Shown: piece after piece, positions 58,236-64,000 of the stretch | How the letters are laid out: every line of letters begins with the position of its first letter | How positions within the stretch are numbered: the stretch's first letter is position 1 | Assembly (NCBI GenBank): GCA_009193035.1 | Contig: SWDT01000227.1 | Location: forward strand, 1 to 64,000 | Length of the DNA: 64,000 nt | Origin: Halicephalobus mephisto | Lineage: Eukaryota; Nematoda; Chromadorea; Rhabditida; Panagrolaimidae | Reading direction: 5' to 3' | Notes under the pieces: model-generated | The model's input: only the letters and a program-made list of their open reading frames with translations | What the model was told of the DNA's origin: nothing | Database searches by the model: none | Made by a program: the position numbers and the translations under genes

Positions 58236-61200
58236 ATGTCAAATTTATTAATTATTTTTCTATTCTTATTCCAATTCGGAAATTCAATTACTAGTCAATG
58301 TAAGTTTTCAGTAATTTTAAAAAATAATAATTAAGAATTGACATAGATTTTACAATGTCCTCAATTCTATAATTTGTAATTTAAAATTTAATAATTTTAG
58401 ACTAATTAACATAATGCAAAATTTCAAAAATAATTAAAACAAAGCTATTAAAAAAAAATAATTATATTCTATATTTGTATTGTATTTTACAATACAAGAA
58501 TAAAAACAAAATACAAAACAATAAAAATAATTATTTTTCATCGTCTAATATCACATTCGTCTGCCTCAATCACTCATTCCTAGAACGGAACTCCGAAAAT
58601 ACACTACTGTCGAAATCTAGAGCATTCCTGATAAATCATAATTTAATACAAATCTCATTATTTAATTATTTTCTCCATATAATTAGTAAATTTTGTTAAA
58701 AATGCACCGTTACATTGTCTAAAACATCACCAAAATTAGGACAACGATAACATTACATACAATTGTATAATTTTATTTGTATTGGTAATTACGAATACAA
58801 AACAAAATACAAACTGTCATTTTAATAACTTCATTAATTAAAACTAAAAATCTCCAAAAATAATGTATTTTATTATTCAATAATAGAAAAATAAATTCTT
58901 TTTGGAATTTAAATAATTATTGTCGTAGGTCCTAAAATAGTCCACAAAATCCTAATCGTTAAACAGAAAAAACAATTCTTCTTTATCCTAGTACAGTAAA
59001 CTTACAGTATAACATAAATAGCCTAAATCTAGAAGACCAACAAACTAATACAGGAAACAAACACAACAATAAAAAAACTTAAATAATATCTGCCACATAA
59101 TGGATGAGGAAATCTCGCATCAAAACCAAACTCACATTCCACGACAAATCATGTTAAAAATTATCAAAAAAAACAATTATTTTTATCATAATATATTAAA
59201 AACTAAATTTTTAGTATGTCGTGACGGTTGTTATTCCAGTAACGATCAATGTGTAGAATGTCATCCAACTTGCGCAACTTGCAATGGTCCAAACGAAAAC
59301 AACTGTCTAATATGTTACGATGAATGCAACTACATTAATGATCAATGTTTCTGTCCATCAAATTTCTCATTACCAAAAGAAGAATTTAATCAAAAATGTA
59401 TCAAAAATAATTTTAAAAATGAAAATCCCGATATATGGGATAATTGGAAATTAATTTTTCTCTTTTTTTTGACTTTTACAACTATCATCATTATTCTTGT
59501 TTTTAAAAAAAAAAGTATTTACTGTAAGAACAAAAGTAAAAATCAACAAGAACCCAAAACAGAAAGCTGTTCAACTTTCATAAACGAAGATTACAACGAA
59601 AATGACAATTATGCTGACCGTATTCATAACATCGGCATAAAAGAATTGGACCTTGATAATAAACAAGCATTAGGAGTTGGTCAATTTGGAACTGTATACA
59701 AGGTTAGTTAATATATTGTAAAATTTCACATGATTTCAGAATCTTCCAAAGCTCATTGGAAAGTTCCGAAATCTTCAAAAATCCAGTACAAAATTTTAAA
59801 AATTCTGTAGTAACTTTCATTTTAGTTTTTGTAAATATTTCTTGTTAATATTTCAGTGTACTTGGAAATTTAATAAATCAAATATTCCCGTAGCTGTGAA
59901 GTTATACGATCCGAAAAAAAGACCATATGATAATCAGAAAATTGGCCAGATGCCATCCACTGAACTGTGTACTTTACAAAAATTAAAAAATCATCCATAT
60001 ATAGTTCCCCTTATTGGATTCACAAATGACAACAACGTTATTCTAGTATTTCCATTAAGAACTGATAATTTAACAAGATATCTAGTATCTAAAGGAAATT
60101 CTATCTCTACTGATCTCTTAGGACGATATTGTACACAAATAGCGGATGGATTGATTTTCATTCATACAAAAAACATTATCCATAGGGATCTGAAAGCTGA
60201 CAACATTTTAGTCAAGGATCAGCACACGGTTCAAATTTCAGACTTTGGATTAGCTTGCTCGGCCAATGAAAAAAAGAAAGCTGGAGGAACTCTAACCCAC
60301 CTAGCATACGAGTACATTATTCAAGGGGATGATGTAACTAAAAACGGCGATATATGGGCATATGGAGTGACAGTGTGGGAGATCTACGAAAGGGGAAAGA
60401 AGATGCCCTATACAGACAGACTTGAATTTATCAATGAGGAATCCTTAGCTGAATTTCTGGCAGATGGGAGAATATTGAACAAACCAGACGAAATGGACCA
60501 AGATTTGTGGGGCAAAGTCAGAAAATGTAAGTTTTAATATAGCAAAAAACTATTGTAATGAGCAAAAAAAATTAAGACCAATGAACAAATCGCATAAATT
60601 ATAAAAGTAGATTGATATTGGTTTTGGGTTTAGCAAACTCAGCAATAGCCATTACTTTCGAACCTATCTATTTGGCTTCTCTTATAACTTAGATTTTTGA
60701 AAAATAATATCAGATAAAAGTATACTTGTGACTTTGGAAAAAAATACTCCCAAAAGTTAGATTTGATTAAAATTAAGATGCGACAATGATAAACTGTCAC
60801 ATTCCGCCGATCTGCCCACAATGGTTAACTGATTAGACTTGCGGCTCTTTTCGTGTTAGGACCATTCAAATCTTATTTTTAATGATTTTAAACTTTTTTT
60901 TCAAATTCCCGGTAAAAATTTATTTTTAATACTTTTTACAATAGATAAAGCATTTAGAAACCGAAAAGGTTCACTTTTCACATCAGCATTATTAGAATTG
61001 TCTTAAACTATGAGTCATAATGTACTTTATCAATATTTTAAAGGAAATTTCATGAATCTATCAATTGCCATTATTGTAATAAGATAATGAATAGTAGTTC
61101 TGAACAGTTGATAACTTTATCTAATGCTTGTTAGTAATATAGGAGTATATAACCAGAATATTTAAGCTCATAGTTGTATATTCCCAGCTTCCGATTCAAA

Positions 61201-62691
61201 CTTAAGCATAATTCACTAGCAGTTAATCAAGTTCCATCACTAGATACATGATTCTTAACCTAAACTCTTAAATTGATATATGAAATCTTAGTGCAAAGCA
61301 TTTATTATTTTGCAACCAGATAAATTTATGATAATAATTGGATATATTGAGTATTTTCGGTACTTATGAGTTATATGCACACATCCTAATCTAATTTAAC
61401 CTAAATTTAGAATCAAGCCTAAATCCAGCCTGAGAAACTGAAATCTAACTTAACTATATCTCGCGATATCATTTGCATTTTTATTTGAAATTACTACTTT
61501 ACCTAAAAATGTGTTTAAATGCATCTAAATGATTACTTGTAAGTACGAAGATTGAGAAAACTGCAGAATATGTTGTAATAATTAAATAACAACGAAAAGA
61601 AGCGGATTTAGTAGTAAATAATGCTAAAAAATAAAAAATCTGTGGTCCTAGCACGAAAAAGCCGCAGTCTAATCAGTTTGCCATTTTGGGCAAATTAGCG
61701 AAATGTGACACAGACTATCGTCCTCACCCCAAAATTAAGCTTTATAAACTTAATGCGCAAAACTTTAGGGAAATACTCTTGCCGATTTCTAAGACGACAA
61801 TTTTTCATTTTTTAATGAAACAATGATTCACCAAAATTGTAACAAAAACATATAGCAAAATTCTTGATAACTTAGTAGTCTACAAAAATGAAAAGAGTAA
61901 TTAACGAAATTTTATAAAAAATATAAAAAAATAAAATTGAAAATACTTACCGAAAGTTCCGTTGCATCTTTTGTTCACTTGGACATTTAATGAAATTTAC
62001 CGTCAAATCTAAAAATAAAAGAATTAAATAATCAACAAATTGATATTTACATGGATAATACGGAAATACCTTACAATAAAACAATTTAATCATATAAAAA
62101 TTTAAAAAAAACGCGATTCTAAAACATTGATCTTCGACTGCATGAGTGTCGAAATCAACCGAAAACGGGAGACCATGCGGAAAAGAATGGCTGAATTGAT
62201 AACGATAAACATGGAGGAATAATTCAAGACAAAATTTCCAGAATTTGCTCCGCATTTAATTAATAATAAATATTATTTTATTTTTTGGGACAGAAACTAT
62301 AATAGAGAAAACTGAAGAGATAGCCTGAATATCAGGGAGCGTGGGATACTGTAGGGCAAGATCGACACTCGCGGTTCTTTTTTGTGATCATTATACACAT
62401 TGTTTGCGCCTTATTTGTTAATTAAAGATTTGTATTATTTTTTTATCTTTAATCTTAACAATTTTTGAATTATAATTTTTCTAAAATATTATATCGCCCT
62501 AGATTTTTCATCGATATTCCTCCATCAAGACTGAATTTGAAAAATTAACTTTTTTCATATATAAAATAATTTAAATTTTAGGCTTCTTAACGGACAAATT
62601 ATTGAGACCAAAACTTTGTGATTTACATTCGAATTTCTCCAAAGTGATAATGAACATCGAAGATCCATATCCCCAATGGAACATGGTTTAA
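58236..62691 (+). CDS. receptor-type protein kinase with cysteine-rich (furin-like) ectodomain
   Basis: Exons: 58236-58299, 59215-59702, 59857-60526, 62582-62691, 443 residues. Signal peptide MSNLLIIFLFLFQFGNSITS; short furin-like ectodomain with paired cysteines (CVECHPTCATCNGPNENNC); membrane helix (FLFFLTFTTIIIILVF); kinase from about residue 165. The kinase has LGVGQFGTVYK, VAVKLYD (ATP-binding Lys), HRDLKADN (catalytic Asp), SDFGLA (Mg-binding) and GDIWAYGVTVWEIYERG, which is tyrosine-kinase-like. HRDLK is a serine/threonine-style loop and the APE position reads AYE. The last exon (FLTDKLLRPKLCDLHSNFSK, with the invariant Arg) was found 2 kb downstream by phase and kinase homology. The ectodomain is far smaller than in EGFR/insulin receptors. 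Nematode-expanded kinase families are the likely relatives. Confidence 0.8.
60785..60880 (+). repeat. tRNA-like element, copy 1 of an inverted pair
   Basis: GATTAGACTTGCGGCT and TTTTCGTGTTAGGACC match, in reverse complement, 61625-61715. TGGTTAACTGATTAGACTT and CCATTCAAATC resemble degenerate tRNA A and B boxes. No full cloverleaf forms by eye. The pair could be a tRNA-derived SINE or the arms of a foldback element. Confidence 0.5.
61625..61715 (-). repeat. tRNA-like element, copy 2 of an inverted pair
   Basis: Plus strand reads GGTCCTAGCACGAAAAAGCC, then GCAGTCTAATCAGTTTGCCA and CGAAATGTGACACAGAC, the reverse complement of copy 1 with scattered differences. Spacing between copies is about 750 bp. 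Confidence 0.55.
61947..62255 (-). CDS. possible nested gene fragment in kinase intron
   Basis: A 102-codon frame from ATG 62255 contains VEDQCFRIAFFLNFYMIKLF and ends near a good donor (CG|GTAAGT at about 61950). A second donor/acceptor pair (GTATTT...TTTTTAG) lies inside. No further exon or family could be identified. It may be chance in AT-rich DNA. Confidence 0.25.
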   Translation of the reverse strand: MRSKFWKFCLELFLHVYRYQFSHSFPHGLPFSVDFDTHAVEDQCFRIAFFLNFYMIKLFYCKVFPYYPCKYQFVDYLILLFLDLTVNFIKCPSEQKMQRNFR

Positions 62692-63060
62692 AATCAATGA
62701 AATTAATAATTTATGATTTTTGTACAAAATTACTCACAAATAACGTTTAAGTTCATAATTCAGTAATTAAGAAACCAGGCATTGTATCTAAACTACCATG
62801 ATTGTATAGTATTTGGACTTCTTAATGAACTTTTGATAAATCGCCATCGTTCAAAAATAGACTAAATAGGAATATTTTCCTAACCAATTCAAGGTGCGGT
62901 AAATGACAGTATTAATGCCATTGAAAATGAAATAAATATTGTATCTGTTACTCCGAGGGACCCACGTACAAATAAGAAAGGCATATACCGTATAAAAGGT
63001 TTATTCAACAGAAGCCCAAGGCATAATACAAAATCTGTGTCAAACTCGATACACGTCACA
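62692..63060. other. 3' region of receptor kinase gene
   Basis: AT-rich, with no ORF. AAATAAATATTG near 62930 could act as a poly(A) signal. Confidence 0.35.
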
Positions 63061-63084
63061 AACATAAATAATAATTCCTTCTCA

Positions 63085-63275
63085 AGAGAGACTGTATGTT
63101 TCCTTGTTGGTGCTAAAAGAATCCGTTCGGGACCAAGCGCTCCCTGTCGGTGCTAAGGAAAATCCGTTCGAGATCAAGTACTTTTTGTTGATCCTAAGGA
63201 AAATCCATTCGGGACCGAATACTTTTTGCCAGTGCTAAAAAAATCCATTCAGGACCAAGCGCTTCCCTTTAAGAA
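63085..63275. repeat. tandem repeat, about 54-bp unit, four copies
   Basis: A unit with GTGCTAAGGAAAATCCGTTC and GGGACCAAGCGCT varies between copies near 63107, 63150, 63195 and 63230. Non-coding. Confidence 0.8.
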
Positions 63276-63639
63276 TGGAATACTCGATCCAACAAAACAA
63301 TACCAGCACATGGTGGCGATAAATTAAGAGACCATAGATTAGCAAAAATTAAACAATCATCGAAAGGCTAAAATAACAAAACCGAAAATTCAAGAAGAAA
63401 AACAATCAAAAATTGCTGAAAAATAGTCTAAATATGAGTTTCCGAAATTTTCAATTTCAAACTTTCGTTCTAGGACCTTGTGTTCAGTTCTAGAAGATTC
63501 GAGAAGTTTTTGTTGAATACGAAAAAAAAACAAATATTCTTATAAATTCTAAAATAATGAACTAATCAAGAAATCCGTTACTTCTGGACCTAAAACGGAT
63601 TTGTCGACGGAATCGAAGATAAAAAAGAGGAATAGGAAA

Positions 63640-64000
63640 AGAGAAAATTTTAAAAATACGTGTTTCGCGCTCATGTAAAAGAGGAAAAACGGAGAAAGAA
63701 GGGAAAAAGAGGAAAAACGGAGAAAGGGAAAAAGAGAAATAAAAAATAAAGAGAAAGCCAAAAAATACGTGTTTCGCGCTCATGTAAAAGAGGAAAAACG
63801 GAGAAAGCAGGGAAAAAGAGGAATAAAAAATAAAGAGAAGGCCAAAAAATACGTGTCCCGCCCCCACGTAAAAAAGGAAAAACGGAGAAAGCAGGGAAAA
63901 AGAGGAAAAACGGAGAAAGAAGGGAAAAAGAGAAATAAAAAATAAAGAGAAAGCCAAAAAATACGTGTTTCGCGCTCATGTAAAAGAGGAAAAACGGAGA
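63640..64000. repeat. purine-rich tandem repeat running off the window end
   Basis: A compound unit of about 100 bp (AAAAATACGTGTTTCGCGCT, CATGTAAAAGAGGAAAAACG, GAGAAAGAAGGGAAAAAGAG) recurs near 63650, 63755, 63845 (variant CCCGCCCCCACG) and 63955. Overlapping minus-strand frames of Phe/Leu/Ser-rich peptides are artefacts of the purine bias. Confidence 0.85.

Larger units (their letters stand above)
60540..62581. other. 2-kb last intron of the receptor kinase gene
   Basis: Contains two inverted copies of a tRNA-like segment, a possible minus-strand gene (61947-62255) and otherwise AT-rich unique sequence. The intron begins GTAAGTTTT and ends TTTTAG. Confidence 0.6.

Noticed and set aside
63549..63979. 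Overlapping Phe/Leu-rich minus-strand frames
   Set aside because: They are direct readings of a purine-rich tandem repeat and show the same peptide in several frames.

Overview
The window is nuclear DNA of a rhabditid-type nematode. The 5S rRNA at 54724-54841 matches nematode 5S closely. Introns are mostly short with TTTCAG-type acceptors. Several start codons sit a few bases behind an acceptor-like site, as expected for spliced-leader trans-splicing. The proteins are animal regulators. Coding exons are GC-richer than the very AT-rich, tandem-repeat-laden introns and spacers. From memory, several C. elegans counterparts (let-526, gld-1/asd-2, mes-3, hcp-4, car-1, syx-17, gcfc-1, adsl-1) lie on chromosome I, so this looks like the same ancestral linkage group. 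Exon joins below were deduced by hand from GT-AG sites, reading phase and protein continuity.

Layout. 0.3-12.8 kb, minus: ARID1/Osa-type SWI/SNF subunit with a 4.3-kb first intron and a probable internal promoter. 12.8-16.3 kb: AT-rich spacer with tandem repeats and one GC-richer island. 16.4-28.0 kb, minus: one secreted protein of about 2,434 residues with nine von Willebrand A domains. A 2.4-kb intron that cuts its eighth domain contains a complete STAR/KH RNA-binding gene on the opposite strand (18.7-20.4 kb). 28.0-30.5 kb: spacer with a dispersed repeat family and what looks like a decayed partial copy of the VWA gene. 30.6-33.0 kb, minus: SUZ12/MES-3-like PRC2 subunit. 33.8-34.9 kb, minus: possible CENP-C-like protein. 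A tandemly duplicated promoter segment separates it from car-1/LSM14 (35.5-36.7 kb, plus), followed by a TMEM134/TMEM230-family membrane protein (37.2-38.5 kb, plus).

39.3-46.7 kb, minus: a small orphan gene candidate, syntaxin-17, and a GCFC/PAXBP1 splicing factor, close enough for a possible operon. 48.5-49.9 kb, plus: aldo-keto reductase. 50.0-52.0 kb, minus: TRAPPC12. 52.3-53.8 kb, plus: adenylosuccinate lyase, divergent from TRAPPC12. 54.7 kb: 5S rRNA. 55.8-56.4 kb: satellite-like repeat of alternating monomers. 56.8-57.5 kb, minus: orphan type I membrane protein, head-to-head with a receptor-type kinase (58.2-62.7 kb, plus) that has a 2-kb last intron. 62.7-64 kb: tandem repeats running off the end.

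I see no CRISPR array, prokaryote-type operon or intact transposase. The most interesting items are the SUZ12-like protein, the nested STAR gene, the CENP-C candidate, the nine-VWA protein with telomere-like coding repeats, and an inverted duplication shared by introns of two neighbouring genes.
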